Of a stretch of DNA of 64,000 bases, positions 44,091-54,400 are shown piece after piece. Source of the stretch: Streptomyces griseus (lineage in GTDB: Bacteria > Actinomycetota > Actinomycetes > Streptomycetales > Streptomycetaceae); NCBI RefSeq assembly GCF_900460065.1, contig NZ_UAVD01000032.1:186001-250000 (forward strand). Reading direction: 5' to 3'. The position numbers were made by a program, and so were the translations under genes. Position 1 is the first letter of the stretch; each line of letters starts with the position of its first letter. The notes below the pieces were generated by a model that had not been told where the DNA came from, did no database searches, and saw nothing but the letters and a program-made list of their open reading frames with translations.

Positions 44091-44572
44091 CCTCCGCCCC
44101 CGCCCCGTACAGCACCCGCAGGGCCGTCGAGGAGGGCGACCTCCAAGCCTGCTTCCAGGTCCGCAAGGAGGTCTTCGTCGGCGAGCAGAACGTGCCCGAG
44201 GAGCTGGAGTACGACGCCCACGACGCGACCGCGGTGCACGTCCTCGCCGTCACGGCGGACGGCACCGCGCTCGGCACGGGCCGGCTGCTGCACGGCGCCG
44301 ACGCCGCGGGGAAGACCGGCGGCGACCCCGCCGTCGGCTCCCTCGGCCGGCTCGCGGTGAGCCGGGAGGCCCGCGGCCACGGGGTCGGCGCCGCCCTGGT
44401 GCGGGCCATCGAGGACGAGGCGCGCGCCCTGGGCCTGGCCGCCGTCGACCTGCACGCCCAGACGCACGCCCTCGGCTTCTACGAGCGGCTCGGATACCTC
44501 GCGTACGGCCCCGAGTTCCCCGACGCGGGCATGCCGCACCGGGCCATGCGACGGGAGATCCGCCCGGCCTGA
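44087..44572 (+). CDS. GNAT family N-acetyltransferase
   Basis: 161 aa. Acetyl-CoA site motif LAVSREARGHGVGAALVRAIEDEA (R/Q-x-x-G-x-G/A type) at about 85-108 and C-terminal LHAQTHALGFYERLGYLAYGPEF. The N-terminal VRKEVFVGEQNVPEELEYDA resembles ElaA-like acetyltransferases. GTG 44087 overlaps the upstream stop (GTGA), so it is coupled to the pseudouridine synthase gene. Substrate unknown. Confidence 0.9.
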   Translation: MTSAPAPYSTRRAVEEGDLQACFQVRKEVFVGEQNVPEELEYDAHDATAVHVLAVTADGTALGTGRLLHGADAAGKTGGDPAVGSLGRLAVSREARGHGVGAALVRAIEDEARALGLAAVDLHAQTHALGFYERLGYLAYGPEFPDAGMPHRAMRREIRPA

Positions 44573-44700
44573 GTGCCGGAAGCGGCGCCGTCGGCCCGGT
44601 GCCGGGGGGTATCGGTCGAAACGCACACCCCGCGTGGCAGGGTGGAGCCCTGTTCGGCCGCTCGTGACCCGCCGGACCCGCACGCTCCGGAAGGCACCCC

Positions 44701-46287
44701 GTGGAACAGATGTCCCTGCTGCTCCTGCTGCTGCTCGGGGCCGTGGTCACGGTGCCGCTCGGTGACCGGCTGGGGCTCCCCGCGCCGGTGCTGATGACCC
44801 TCATCGGCATCGCGATGGCCTTCATGCCGTTCGTGCCGAACGTCGACATCCCGCCGGAGATCATCCTTCCCGCACTGCTCCCGCCGCTGCTCTACGCCAC
44901 CGTGCAGCGCACCTCCTGGCGGCAGTTCGCCGCCAACAGACGCCCGATCTTCCTGCTGGCCGTCGCCCTCGTCTTCGTCACCACCGCCGCCGTCGCCGCG
45001 GTCGCCAACGCGATCGTGCCGGGGCTGCCCATCGCCGCGGCCGTCGCCCTCGGCGCTCTCGTCGCCCCGCCCGACCCGGTCGCGGCGACCGCCGTGGCGG
45101 GCTCCGTGGGACTGCCGCGCCGGCTGGTGTCGATCCTGGAGGGCGAGGGACTCTTCAACGACGTGACCGCCATCGTGCTCTACCACGTGGCCATCGCCGC
45201 CGCCGTCAGCGGCACCTTCTCGCTCCCCGAGGCCTTCGGGCTGCTGGTCCTCTCCGCCGTCGTCGCGGTCGCCGTCGGCCTCGCGCTCGGCTGGCTCACC
45301 ATCAAGCTGATGAACCTGCTGGGCGACGCCACCCTCCAGGTCGGGCTGACCCTCCTGGTGCCGTTCGTCGCCTACGTCCTGGCGGAGGAGCTGATGGGCT
45401 CCGGCGTGCTGGCCGTCCTGACCGTCGCGCTGTTCCTCGCCGAGCACACCGCCGACGCCGACGACGTGCTGGGCCGGCTCACCGGACGTACCTTCTGGGA
45501 CATCGTCGACACCCTGGTGACCGGCGTGGCCTTCGGGCTGATCGGCCTGGAGCTGCACAGCGTGTTCGGCACCGCCGACGGGCACGCCCTGGAGATGGTC
45601 GGCTGGGGACTCGCGATCGTCGGGGTCGTCGTCGGCGTACGGCTGCTCTGGCTGCTCCCCGCGACCTGGCTGGCCAAGCGCCTGCACACCCGCCGCGACG
45701 TCAGCGAGGAGATCCCCACCAGCTGGCGGGAGACGGTCGTGATGTGGTGGGCCGGGATGCGCGGGGTGGCCTCGGTCGCCCTGGCGCTGGCGATCCCGCT
45801 GGAGACCGACGACGGGCAGCCCTTCCCCGGCCGCGACGAGATCATCTTTATCGCGTTCGCCGTGATCATGGCCACCCTGGTCTTCCAGGGGCTCACCCTG
45901 CCCTGGCTGGTGCGCAAGCTGAGGGTCCGGGCCGACACCGAGGCCGAGGAGGCGCTGGAACGGGACCTCGCCGTCCGGGCCGCCAAGGCCGCCAAGTACC
46001 GCCTCAAGGAGATCCAGGAGGTCGAGGAGTTCCCCGAGGAGGTCATGGAGCGGCTCCAGCGCGCCGCGTACGACATCGGCGCCCGGATCAGCCCGGACAT
46101 GGTCGACGAGGAGCGGCGCGAGGCCTACGCCCAGCGCGCCGAGCGCTTCAAGGCGGTCAGCCGGGTCCAGCGCGAGATGATGTCCGCCGCCCGCCACGAG
46201 GTGCTCTCCGCGCGCAGCGAACCCGGCTCCGACCCGGAGGTCGTGGACCGGGTGCTGCGGTATCTGGACTTCCGCTCGCTGCGTTGA
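44701..46287 (+). CDS. CPA1-type Na+/H+ antiporter
   Basis: 528 aa, 11-12 membrane helices. Typical features: PPLLYATVQRTSW, LVAPPDPVAATAVA (ND/DP transport-site region of CPA1), ILEGEGLFNDVTAIVLY, and GLIGLELHSVF, WWAGMRGVASVALALAIP. A ~120-residue cytoplasmic helical C-terminus (EVEEFPEEVMERLQRAAYD) is like that of NhaP/NHE. Ends 16 bases from the convergent mscS gene. Confidence 0.92.
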   Translation: MEQMSLLLLLLLGAVVTVPLGDRLGLPAPVLMTLIGIAMAFMPFVPNVDIPPEIILPALLPPLLYATVQRTSWRQFAANRRPIFLLAVALVFVTTAAVAAVANAIVPGLPIAAAVALGALVAPPDPVAATAVAGSVGLPRRLVSILEGEGLFNDVTAIVLYHVAIAAAVSGTFSLPEAFGLLVLSAVVAVAVGLALGWLTIKLMNLLGDATLQVGLTLLVPFVAYVLAEELMGSGVLAVLTVALFLAEHTADADDVLGRLTGRTFWDIVDTLVTGVAFGLIGLELHSVFGTADGHALEMVGWGLAIVGVVVGVRLLWLLPATWLAKRLHTRRDVSEEIPTSWRETVVMWWAGMRGVASVALALAIPLETDDGQPFPGRDEIIFIAFAVIMATLVFQGLTLPWLVRKLRVRADTEAEEALERDLAVRAAKAAKYRLKEIQEVEEFPEEVMERLQRAAYDIGARISPDMVDEERREAYAQRAERFKAVSRVQREMMSAARHEVLSARSEPGSDPEVVDRVLRYLDFRSLR

Positions 46288-46303
46288 GGAGTCGGCGCAG
46301 ATC

Positions 46304-47452
46304 TCAGCCGCGGCCCGTGCGCGGGGCCCGGGAGTCCTCCCCGTCGGCCGCCACGGTCCTCCCGCGGAACGTCCGGGGCCCGGCGCCGGTCAGCTCCGCC
46401 CACTGCTCGCCCGGCGGCAGCGCGGCGGGCGCGGTGGCCACCCGCGGGAGTGCGTACGGATGGTGGTCGCGCAGCCAGCCGATCAGCTGCTCGCGCACCG
46501 CGCAGCGCGCTGTCCAGATGTCGTCGGCGTCCTTCGCCGTGACCACCGCGCGCACCTCGATCGTGGTCGGCGTGGTGTCGGTGACCGCCAGCGACCAGTC
46601 CCGGCCGTCCCAGGCGGCGATGTCCCCGAGGAGCTCCCGCAGCTTCTTCCGCATGGCCGCGATCGGAGCGGAGTGGTCGAGGTGGAAGTAGACCGTGCCG
46701 GTCATCTGCACCCCGCCGCGCGACCAGTTCTCGAACGGCTGGCTGGTGAAGTACGAGACCGGCATCGTGATCCGCCGGTCGTCCCAGGTCCGTACGGCCA
46801 GGAACGTCAGGGTGATCTCGTCGATCGTCCCCCACTCGCCGTCCACCACCACGGTGTCGCCGAGCCGCACCATGTCGCCGAACGCGATCTGGAACCCGGC
46901 GAAGAGATTGCCGAGCGTCGACTGGGCGGCGACACCCGCGACGATGCCGAGCAGACCGGCCGAGGCCAGCATCGACGTGCCGACCGCCCGCATCGGCGGG
47001 AACGTGAGCAGCATCGCCGCGATGGCGACCACCGTCACCACCGCGATGACCACCCGCTGGATCAGCGTCACCTGCGTACGGACCCGGCGCACCCGGGCGG
47101 GGTCGCGGCTGGCCGTGGCGTACCGGGCGTAGCTGGCCTCCACGACCGTCGCCGCGATCCGCACCACCAGCCAGGCCGACGCGCCGATCAGCACCAGGGT
47201 CAGCACCTGGCCGATCCCGGCGCGGTGGTCGCGGATCCAGTCGACCCCCATCTGGCGGTAGCTGCTGCGCAGCAGCGCCGTGATGAGCACCACCTGCAAG
47301 GGAGGCCGACAGCGCCTCAGCAGCCCCCACAGCGGGGTCTCGTGATGACGGCTGTCGGCCCGCCGCAGCAGCAGGTCGACCAGCCAGCCGACCAGCAGGG
47401 TGATCACCACGGAACCGCCGATGACGATCAGCGGGCGCAGCACGCTCTCCAT
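46304..47452 (-). CDS. MscS-type mechanosensitive ion channel
   Basis: 382 aa. Three or more membrane helices; the pore helix region ASAGLLGIVAGVAAQSTLGNLFAGFQIAFG is the MscS TM3 signature, followed by the beta domain (VVVDGEWGTIDEITLTFLAVRTWDDRRITMPVSYF, in parts) and a C-terminal alpha/beta domain. Opens under membrane tension. The start at 47452 is an ATG preceded by GGAGGACGAGGG on the coding strand. Diverges from the dienelactone-hydrolase-like gene. Confidence 0.92.
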   Translation of the reverse strand: MESVLRPLIVIGGSVVITLLVGWLVDLLLRRADSRHHETPLWGLLRRCRPPLQVVLITALLRSSYRQMGVDWIRDHRAGIGQVLTLVLIGASAWLVVRIAATVVEASYARYATASRDPARVRRVRTQVTLIQRVVIAVVTVVAIAAMLLTFPPMRAVGTSMLASAGLLGIVAGVAAQSTLGNLFAGFQIAFGDMVRLGDTVVVDGEWGTIDEITLTFLAVRTWDDRRITMPVSYFTSQPFENWSRGGVQMTGTVYFHLDHSAPIAAMRKKLRELLGDIAAWDGRDWSLAVTDTTPTTIEVRAVVTAKDADDIWTARCAVREQLIGWLRDHHPYALPRVATAPAALPPGEQWAELTGAGPRTFRGRTVAADGEDSRAPRTGRG

Positions 47453-47501
47453 TCCCTCGTCCTCCAAGCTGTAGGGCGGCCCGTGGGGCGCGAATGGCAC
47501 C

Positions 47502-48080
47502 ATGGGCCTCATGAACATCATGCTTTTCCACTCGACGTACGGGCTCACGCCCGCCGTGCACGCGGCGGCCGCGCGCCTCAGGGACGCCGGCCATGAGGTG
47601 CGCGTGCCCGATCTGTTCGAGGGGCACACCTTCGACACGGTGGAAGAGGGCATGGCCCACCAGGACGGGATCGGCAAGGACGAGCTGCTGAAGCGGGCGG
47701 TGCTGGCCGCCGCGCCCTACTCGGACCAGGGGCTGGTCTACGCCGGTTTCTCGCTCGGGGCGGCGACCGCGCAGACCCTGGCGCTCGGCGACGCGAAGGC
47801 CCGGGGGCTGCTGCTGTTCCACGGCACCTCGGACATCGCCGAGAACGCCTCGGTGGACGAGCTCCCCGTACAGCTGCACGTCGCGGACCCGGACCCCTTC
47901 GAGTCGCACGACTGGCTGAACAGCTGGTACCTCCAGATGCAGCGCGCCGGCGCGGACGTCGAGATCTACCGCTATCCCGGGGCCGGGCACCTGTTCACCG
48001 ACCCGGATCTGCACGACTACGACCAGGCGGCGGCCGAGCAGACCTGGAAGGTCGCGCTGGGCTTCCTGGCCACTCTGTAG
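47502..48080 (+). CDS. dienelactone hydrolase family protein
   Basis: 192 aa alpha/beta hydrolase. Nucleophile elbow G-F-S-L-G in YAGFSLGAATAQTLAL, catalytic Asp region HVADPDPFESHDWLN and His in YPGAGHLFTDPDL. Dienelactone hydrolases proper carry Cys as nucleophile; here it is Ser. Start codon ambiguous: ATGs at 47502 and 47511 (MNIMLFHSTYG), the second giving the more usual N-terminus; no good Shine-Dalgarno for either. Substrate unknown. Confidence 0.85.
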   Translation: MGLMNIMLFHSTYGLTPAVHAAAARLRDAGHEVRVPDLFEGHTFDTVEEGMAHQDGIGKDELLKRAVLAAAPYSDQGLVYAGFSLGAATAQTLALGDAKARGLLLFHGTSDIAENASVDELPVQLHVADPDPFESHDWLNSWYLQMQRAGADVEIYRYPGAGHLFTDPDLHDYDQAAAEQTWKVALGFLATL

Positions 48081-48107
48081 GAACGCGCGACGCCCGGCGC
48101 GGAAACG

Positions 48108-48160
48108 CGCGACACCCGGTGCTCCGGGCGGTCGGCCCGCCCGGAGCACCGGGTGTCGCG
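48108..48160. terminator. 24-bp perfect hairpin, bidirectional terminator
   Basis: 48108-48131 is the exact reverse complement of 48137-48160 around TCGGC. It lies between the convergent hydrolase (+) and DsbA-like (-) genes and serves both. Confidence 0.85.
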
Positions 48161-48173
48161 GAAGCGGAGGGCG

Positions 48174-48989
48174 TTACGCCTTGAGCGCCTTGTCGATGGC
48201 CTTCGTGAACTCGTCGGCCGTCATCGGGGCGTTCTCGCTGCCCTCGGCCGTGATCTTCTTGTCGTCCATCTTCAGGGTCGGCGTGCCCTGCACCCCGCTC
48301 TTGTCGAACGTCTTGGACATCTTCATGGCCCAGGCGTCGTACGTGCCGTCCTCGACGTCCTTCCGGAAGTCCTTGTTGCCCTTCAGCGCGTCGACCGAGT
48401 CCGCGACCTCGATGAGGTAGCTGTCCTTGGCGAACTTGTCGTCGCTCTCCTCGGGGTGGAACTTCGCGGAGTACAGGGCGGCCTTGTACTCCATGAACGC
48501 CTCGGGGCTCACGTCCAGTGCCGCGCCGAGCGCGCTCAGGGCGTTCTTGGAGCCCTCGCCGTTGTCGGTGTTGTCGATGAAGGTCGCGCCGACGTACTTG
48601 ACCTTGTACTTGCCGGCCTCGACGTCCTTCGAGACGGTCTCGCCGACGCCCTGCTCGAACGTGGCGCAGACCGGGCAGCGCGAGTCCTCGTAGAGCTCCA
48701 GGGTCTTCTTCGCGCCGGACTCGCCGATCACCACGGTGGTGCCGTCGTCGCCCGAGGTGTTCTTCGGCGCGGTGACGTTCTTCGCGTCGGCGGCGCTCTC
48801 CCAGGCGTCCGGCTTGTTCAGCTGCATCACGCCGTAGCTGATGCCGCCGACCACGGCGAGGGCGGCGACGACCGAGACCGCCACGACGAGCTGCTTACGG
48901 GTCTTGTCCTTCTTGGCCTGGGCCTCGCGCTCGGCGCGCAGCCGCTCGCGGGCCGCTGCCTTGTTCGCCTGGGTGTTGCGCTTGCTCAT
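48174..48989 (-). CDS. membrane-anchored DsbA-like thiol-disulfide oxidoreductase
   Basis: 271 aa. A basic cytoplasmic N-terminus (1-32), a single helix (KQLVVAVSVVAALAVVGGISYGVM), then an extracytoplasmic thioredoxin-fold domain with C-P-V-C in YEDSRCPVCATFE, and the cis-Pro region GVQGTPTLKMDDKK. DsbA/MdbA-type enzymes introduce disulfides into exported proteins. ATG 48989 with GGAGAA upstream. The gene just upstream on the same strand encodes a membrane protein with two Cys in a predicted outside loop; it may be its redox partner. Confidence 0.92.
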   Translation of the reverse strand: MSKRNTQANKAAARERLRAEREAQAKKDKTRKQLVVAVSVVAALAVVGGISYGVMQLNKPDAWESAADAKNVTAPKNTSGDDGTTVVIGESGAKKTLELYEDSRCPVCATFEQGVGETVSKDVEAGKYKVKYVGATFIDNTDNGEGSKNALSALGAALDVSPEAFMEYKAALYSAKFHPEESDDKFAKDSYLIEVADSVDALKGNKDFRKDVEDGTYDAWAMKMSKTFDKSGVQGTPTLKMDDKKITAEGSENAPMTADEFTKAIDKALKA

Positions 48990-49053
48990 GATCGTTCTCC
49001 GTGTGTACGTGTGTGGGGGTGGGCGGTGCTGTCGTCGTCGCGCGGCCGTGCCC

Positions 49054-49800
49054 TCAGGCAGCGGCGTACGTCGCGAGCGGCGGGCCCCTGCGTCCCACAC
49101 AGTGCACGAGGAGACGGGCGGTCAGCGGCGGGTGCGGACGCCCGACGGGCCGGGAGCGGCGGGCCGCGGCCCGGACGCCGGCCCGCACCACGGCGACCGC
49201 GATCAGCAGCGGCCGGAAGGCCAGCAGGGCCGCCGTGCGCAGCAGCCCGGCCAGGGCCGCCTCGCCGCGCCGCAGCCAGGCCGCGGCGAGCAGCCCGACC
49301 GCCACGTGGGCGACGAGCAGCAGCCAGGGCACGGCCGGCCCCGGCTGTGCCAGCAGCGCCGCCGCACGGTCGCCCGCGCCGGCCACCCCGGCCAGCGGGG
49401 TGCCCACCGTGCCGACGCCCGCGATCCGGGCCCCGCCCGCGCCGACCTCGCCGCCGCCGCACAGGACGTCGAAGCCCACCGCGCGCAGGGTGCCCGCGAC
49501 CGGGCCGCCCGCCGCCCCGTAACAGAGGTGCTGGCCCGTGGTGAACAGCGTGTCGGCGGCCAGCTCCAGCGGGACCAGCAGGCCCGCGATCGCCCCGAAG
49601 CCGCGCTCCCGGCCGGCCAGCGCGTACGCCACGGCGAAGACCGCGGCGGCGAGCAGCGCGACCGCGGTCAGCGGCAGCGGGACCCGGGAGAGCAGCACGT
49701 GGGACGCCGTGGACAGGGTGACGACGAGCGCGGTGAAGACCGCCGCGCGCGCGACCCTGAGCTGCGTCCCTGAGATGTCCATCGCCGGAAAGTGTGTCAT
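49054..49800 (-). CDS. membrane protein of unknown family, two Cys in a predicted outer loop
   Basis: 248 aa. Hydrophobic segments at about 16-38, 43-62, 68-88, 157-176 and 180-198. By the positive-inside rule (LAGRERG and WLRRGEA loops in) the 69-residue loop 89-157 faces outside; it contains Cys93 (GQHLCYG) and Cys114 (DVLCGGG). A third Cys (234) is in an Arg-rich C-terminal tail. No VKOR or DsbB signature is evident. It lies 64 bases upstream of the DsbA-like gene on the same strand. Start chosen at the ATG 49800 (alternative 49782); neither has a strong Shine-Dalgarno. Confidence 0.7.
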   Translation of the reverse strand: MTHFPAMDISGTQLRVARAAVFTALVVTLSTASHVLLSRVPLPLTAVALLAAAVFAVAYALAGRERGFGAIAGLLVPLELAADTLFTTGQHLCYGAAGGPVAGTLRAVGFDVLCGGGEVGAGGARIAGVGTVGTPLAGVAGAGDRAAALLAQPGPAVPWLLLVAHVAVGLLAAAWLRRGEAALAGLLRTAALLAFRPLLIAVAVVRAGVRAAARRSRPVGRPHPPLTARLLVHCVGRRGPPLATYAAA

Positions 49801-49833
49801 GTGTCGAGGTAAGCGGACCTTAAAAGAGGCTGA

Positions 49834-49861
49834 GAGTCCCCGGGGGCCTCCCCGGGGACTC
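49834..49861 (-). terminator. terminator of the DUF2252 gene
   Basis: GAGTCCCCGGGG (49834-49845) pairs with CCCCGGGGACTC (49850-49861), loop GCCT. On the minus strand the stem is followed by TCAGCCTCTTTTAAGG. It separates the DUF2252 gene from the membrane protein gene, so the latter may be transcribed separately. Confidence 0.8.
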
Positions 49862-49868
49862 CCGCGCC

Positions 49869-51194
49869 CTACAGACCCGGGATCCGGCCGTTGCGGAAGA
49901 GGTCGACGAAGATCTGGTGGTCCTCGCGGGCTCGCGCCCCGTAGCTGTGGGCGAAGTCGACCAGCATCGGCGCGAAGCCCTCCTCGTCGGCCGCGATGGC
50001 CGCGTCGATCGCCCGCTCGGTGGAGAACGGCACCAGCGAGTGCCCGCTCTCGTCGTCGGCGGCCCCGTGCATCGTGGCCGTGGCCCGGCCGAGATCGGCG
50101 ACGACCGCCGCGATCTCGTCCACCTCGTCGATGTCGGACCAGTCCAGGTCGACCGCGTACGGCGAGACCTCGGCGACCAGCTGGCCCGCCCCGTCCAGCT
50201 CGGTCCAGCCCAGCCACGGGTCCGCGTGCGCCTGGAGCGCGCGCTGTGAGATCACCGTGCGGTGCCCCTCGTGCTGGAAGTACTCCCGCACGGCGGCGTC
50301 CGTGATGTGCCGGGAGACCGCCGGGGTCTGCGCCTGCTTGAGGTAGATCACCACATCGTTCTCCAGGGCGTCGCTGTTGCCCTCCAGGAGGATGTTGTAC
50401 GAGGGGAGCCCGGCGGAGCCGATGCCGATGCCCCGGCGGCCCACCACGTCCTTGACCCGGTAGGAGTCGGGACGGGCCAGGCTCGACTCCGGCAGCGTCT
50501 CCAGATAGCCGTCGAACGCGGCCAGCACCTTGTAGCGCGTCGCGGCGTCCAGGTCGATCGACCCGCCGCCGTCCGCGAACCGGCGCTCGAAGTCCCGGAT
50601 CGTCGTCATCGAGTCGAGCAGCGAGAAACGCGTGCGCGACCGGGCGGCGCGCAGCGCGCCCAGCAGCGGGCCGTCCGCGGTGTCCAGGGTGAACGGCGGC
50701 ACCTCGTCGTTCTTCGCGCCCGTCGCCAGCGCGCGGATCCGCTCGCGGTAGGAGGCGGCGAAGGTCGTCACCAGCTCGCTGATCTGCTCGTCGGAGAGCG
50801 CCTTCGCGTAACCGATCAGCGCCACGGAGGCGGCGAAGCGCTTCAGGTCCCAGGTGAAGGGGCCCACGTACGCCTCGTCGAAGTCGTTGACGTTGAAGAC
50901 GAGGCGGCCGTTGGCGTCCATGTAGGTGCCGAAGTTCTCCGCGTGGAGATCGCCGTGGATCCAGACCCGGCCGGTGCGCTCGTCCAGGAACGGGCCGCCG
51001 TGCCGCTCCCGCTCCAGGTCGCCGTAGAACAGGCAGGCCGTGCCCCGGTAGAAGGCGAAGGCCGAGCCCGCCATCTTGCGGAACTTGACCCGGAAGGCGG
51101 CCGGATCGGCGGCCAGCAGCTCCCCGAAGGCGGTGTCGAAAACGGCGAGAATCTGCTCCCCGCGCTGCGCCGCGCCGGTCTGCGTTTCCGACAT
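49869..51194 (-). CDS. DUF2252 family protein
   Basis: 441 aa. Kinase-like (aminoglycoside phosphotransferase-type) motifs: catalytic loop H80-G-D-L-H-A-E-N87-F in VWIHGDLHAENFGT and D104-F-D106 in NDFDEAYVGP. A second region, RKMAGSAFAFYRGTA, is the usual DUF2252 N-terminal signature; the C-terminal ~130 residues hold the LVDFAHSYGARAREDHQIF segment. The substrate is unknown. ATG 51194 has AGGAGG 9 bases upstream. Diverges from dnaE. Confidence 0.9.
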   Translation of the reverse strand: MSETQTGAAQRGEQILAVFDTAFGELLAADPAAFRVKFRKMAGSAFAFYRGTACLFYGDLERERHGGPFLDERTGRVWIHGDLHAENFGTYMDANGRLVFNVNDFDEAYVGPFTWDLKRFAASVALIGYAKALSDEQISELVTTFAASYRERIRALATGAKNDEVPPFTLDTADGPLLGALRAARSRTRFSLLDSMTTIRDFERRFADGGGSIDLDAATRYKVLAAFDGYLETLPESSLARPDSYRVKDVVGRRGIGIGSAGLPSYNILLEGNSDALENDVVIYLKQAQTPAVSRHITDAAVREYFQHEGHRTVISQRALQAHADPWLGWTELDGAGQLVAEVSPYAVDLDWSDIDEVDEIAAVVADLGRATATMHGAADDESGHSLVPFSTERAIDAAIAADEEGFAPMLVDFAHSYGARAREDHQIFVDLFRNGRIPGL

Positions 51195-51419
51195 TTCTTG
51201 CTGCCTCCTGCTGTAGCTGGCGGGTCCGGCCGGACCCGCGGTCCGGCCGATCGGGCCCTCGTCGAGCCCCGACCGAGTGCATGACAAAACGGACAGGTGT
51301 CCCGCCTTCTCCAACGCTCGGCGGAAGCCGGGAGTGCCCGTCGTTCGTCTCCGTCACGTCGTAGACTTCCACGCTGTCCCCCCGTCCGTCATCGCCCGAC
51401 TTCCCGGAGGCCCGACGCC

Positions 51420-54400
51420 GTGACCAAGCCGCCCTTCACGCACCTGCACGTTCACACCCAGTACTCGCTGCTGGACGGTGCGGCGCGGCTCAAGGACATG
51501 TTCGAAGCGGCCAACGAGATGGGCATGACGCACATCGCGATGACCGACCACGGCAACCTCCACGGCGCCTACGACTTCTTCCACTCGGCGAAGAAGGCGG
51601 ACGTCACGCCGATCATCGGCATCGAGGCGTACGTCGCCCCCGAGTCGCGCAAACACAAGCGCAAGGTGCAGTGGGGACAGCCGCACCAGAAGCGCGACGA
51701 CGTGTCCGGTTCCGGTGGTTACACCCACAAGACCATCTGGGCGTCCAACAAGACGGGGCTGCACAACCTCTTCCGGCTCTCCTCCGACGCGTACGCCGAG
51801 GGCTGGCTCCAGAAGTGGCCCCGGATGGACAAGGAGACCATCTCCCAGTGGTCCGAGGGGCTCATCGCCTCCACTGGCTGCCCCTCCGGCGAGGTGCAGA
51901 CCCGGCTGCGGCTCGGCCAGTTCGACGAGGCGGTCCAGGCGGCTTCCGACTACAAGGACATCTTCGGCGAGGGCAGGTACTTCCTGGAGCTGATGGACCA
52001 CGGCATCGAGATCGAGCGCCGGGTCCGCGACGGGCTGCTGGAGATCGGCAAGAAGCTGAACATCCCGCCGCTCGTCACCAACGACTCCCACTACACGTAC
52101 GCCCACGAGGCCACCGCCCACGACGCCCTGCTCTGCATCCAGACCGGCAAGAACCTCTCGGACCCCGACCGCTTCCGCTTCGACGGCACCGGCTACTACC
52201 TGAAGACGACGGACGAGATGTACGCCGTCGACTCCTCCGACGCCTGGCAGGAGGGGTGCGCCAACACCCTCCTGGTCGCCCAGCAGATCGACACCACCGG
52301 CATGTTCGAGGCGAAGAACCTCATGCCGAAGTTCGAGATCCCGGACGGCTTCACGGAGGTCACCTGGTTCCAGGAGGAGGTCCGGGTCGGCATGGCCCGC
52401 CGCTTCCCGAACGGGGTCCCCGACGACCGGCAGAAGCAGGTCGAGTACGAGATGGACATCATCATCCAGATGGGGTTCCCGGGGTACTTCCTGGTCGTCG
52501 CCGACTTCATCATGTGGGCCAAGAACAACGGCATCGCGGTGGGCCCGGGCCGTGGCTCCGCCGCCGGTTCGATCGTGGCGTACGCGATGGGCATCACCGA
52601 CCTCGACCCGATCGAGCACGGACTGATCTTCGAGCGGTTCCTCAACCCCGAGCGCGTCTCCATGCCCGACGTCGACATCGACTTCGACGAGCGTCGGCGC
52701 GTCGAGGTGATCCGGTACGTCACCGAGAAGTACGGGGCCGACAAGGTCGCCATGATCGGCACCTACGGCAAGATCAAGGCCAAGAACGCCATCAAGGACT
52801 CGGCCCGTGTGCTGGGCTACCCGTACGCGATGGGCGACCGGCTCACCAAGGCCATGCCCGCCGACGTCCTCGGCAAGGGCATCGACCTCAACGGCATCAC
52901 CGACCCCAAGCACCCGCGCTACAGCGAGGCGGGCGAGATCCGGGGGATGTACGAGAGCGAACCGGACGTCAAGAAGGTCATCGACACCGCCAAGGGCGTC
53001 GAGGGCCTGGTGCGGCAGATGGGCGTGCACGCCGCCGGCGTCATCATGTCCAGCGAGCCCATCGTCGACCACGCGCCCGTCTGGGTCCGGCACACCGACG
53101 GCGTCACCATCACGCAGTGGGACTACCCGCAGTGCGAGTCGCTCGGCCTGCTGAAGATGGACTTCCTCGGCCTGCGCAACCTGACGATCATGGACGACGC
53201 CATCAAGATGGTGAAGTCCAACAAGGGCATCGACCTGGAGATGCTCGCCCTGCCGCTGGACGACCCCAAGACCTACGAACTGCTCTGCCGCGGTGACACG
53301 CTCGGCGTCTTCCAGTTCGACGGCGGGCCGATGCGCTCCCTGCTCCGCCAGATGCAGCCCGACAACTTCGAGGACATCTCCGCCGTCTCGGCCCTCTACC
53401 GGCCGGGCCCGATGGGCATGAACTCGCACACGAACTACGCGGAGCGCAAGAACGGCCGCCAGGAGATCACCCCGATCCACCCGGAGCTGGAGGAGCCCCT
53501 CAAGGAGGTCCTCGGCCTCACCTACGGCCTGATCGTCTACCAGGAGCAGGTCCAGAAGGCCGCCCAGATCGTCGCCGGGTACTCCCTGGGCGAGGCCGAC
53601 ATCCTGCGCCGCGTGATGGGCAAGAAGAAGCCCGAGGAGCTGGCGAAGAACTTCGTCCTCTTCGAGAAGGGCGCCAAGGAGAAGGGCTTCTCCGACGCCG
53701 CGATCAAGTCGCTGTGGGACGTCCTGGTGCCGTTCGCCGGATACGCGTTCAACAAGGCGCACTCCTCGGCGTACGGCCTGGTCACCTACTGGACCGCCTA
53801 CCTCAAGGCGAACTACCCCGCCGAGTACATGGCCGCCCTGCTGACCTCGGTCAAGGACGACAAGGACAAGTCCGCGGTCTACCTCAACGAGTGCCGCCGG
53901 ATGGGCATCAAGGTGCTCCCGCCCAACGTCAACGAGTCGCTCTCGAACTTCGCCGCCCAGGGCGACGACGTGATCCTCTTCGGCCTGACCGCCATCCGCA
54001 ACGTCGGTCAGAACGTCGTCGACTCGATCATCCGGTCCCGCAAGGCGAAGGGGAAGTACAGCACCTTCCCCGACTTCCTCGACAAGGTCGAGGCCGTCGT
54101 CTGCAACAAGCGCACCGTCGAATCGCTGATCAAGGCCGGGGCCTTCGACGAGATGGGCCACACCCGCAAGGGCCTCGTCGCCCACCACGAGCCGATGATC
54201 GACAACGTGGTGCAGGTCAAGCGCAAGGAGGCCGAGGGGCAGTTCGACCTCTTCGGGGGCGGCGAGGAGGAGAGCGGCGAGCCGGGGTTCGGGCTCGACG
54301 TGGAATTCTCCGACATCGAGTGGGAGAAGGCCTACCTGCTCGCCCAGGAGCGGGAGATGCTCGGCCTGTACGTCTCCGACCACCCGCTGTTCGGCCTGGA

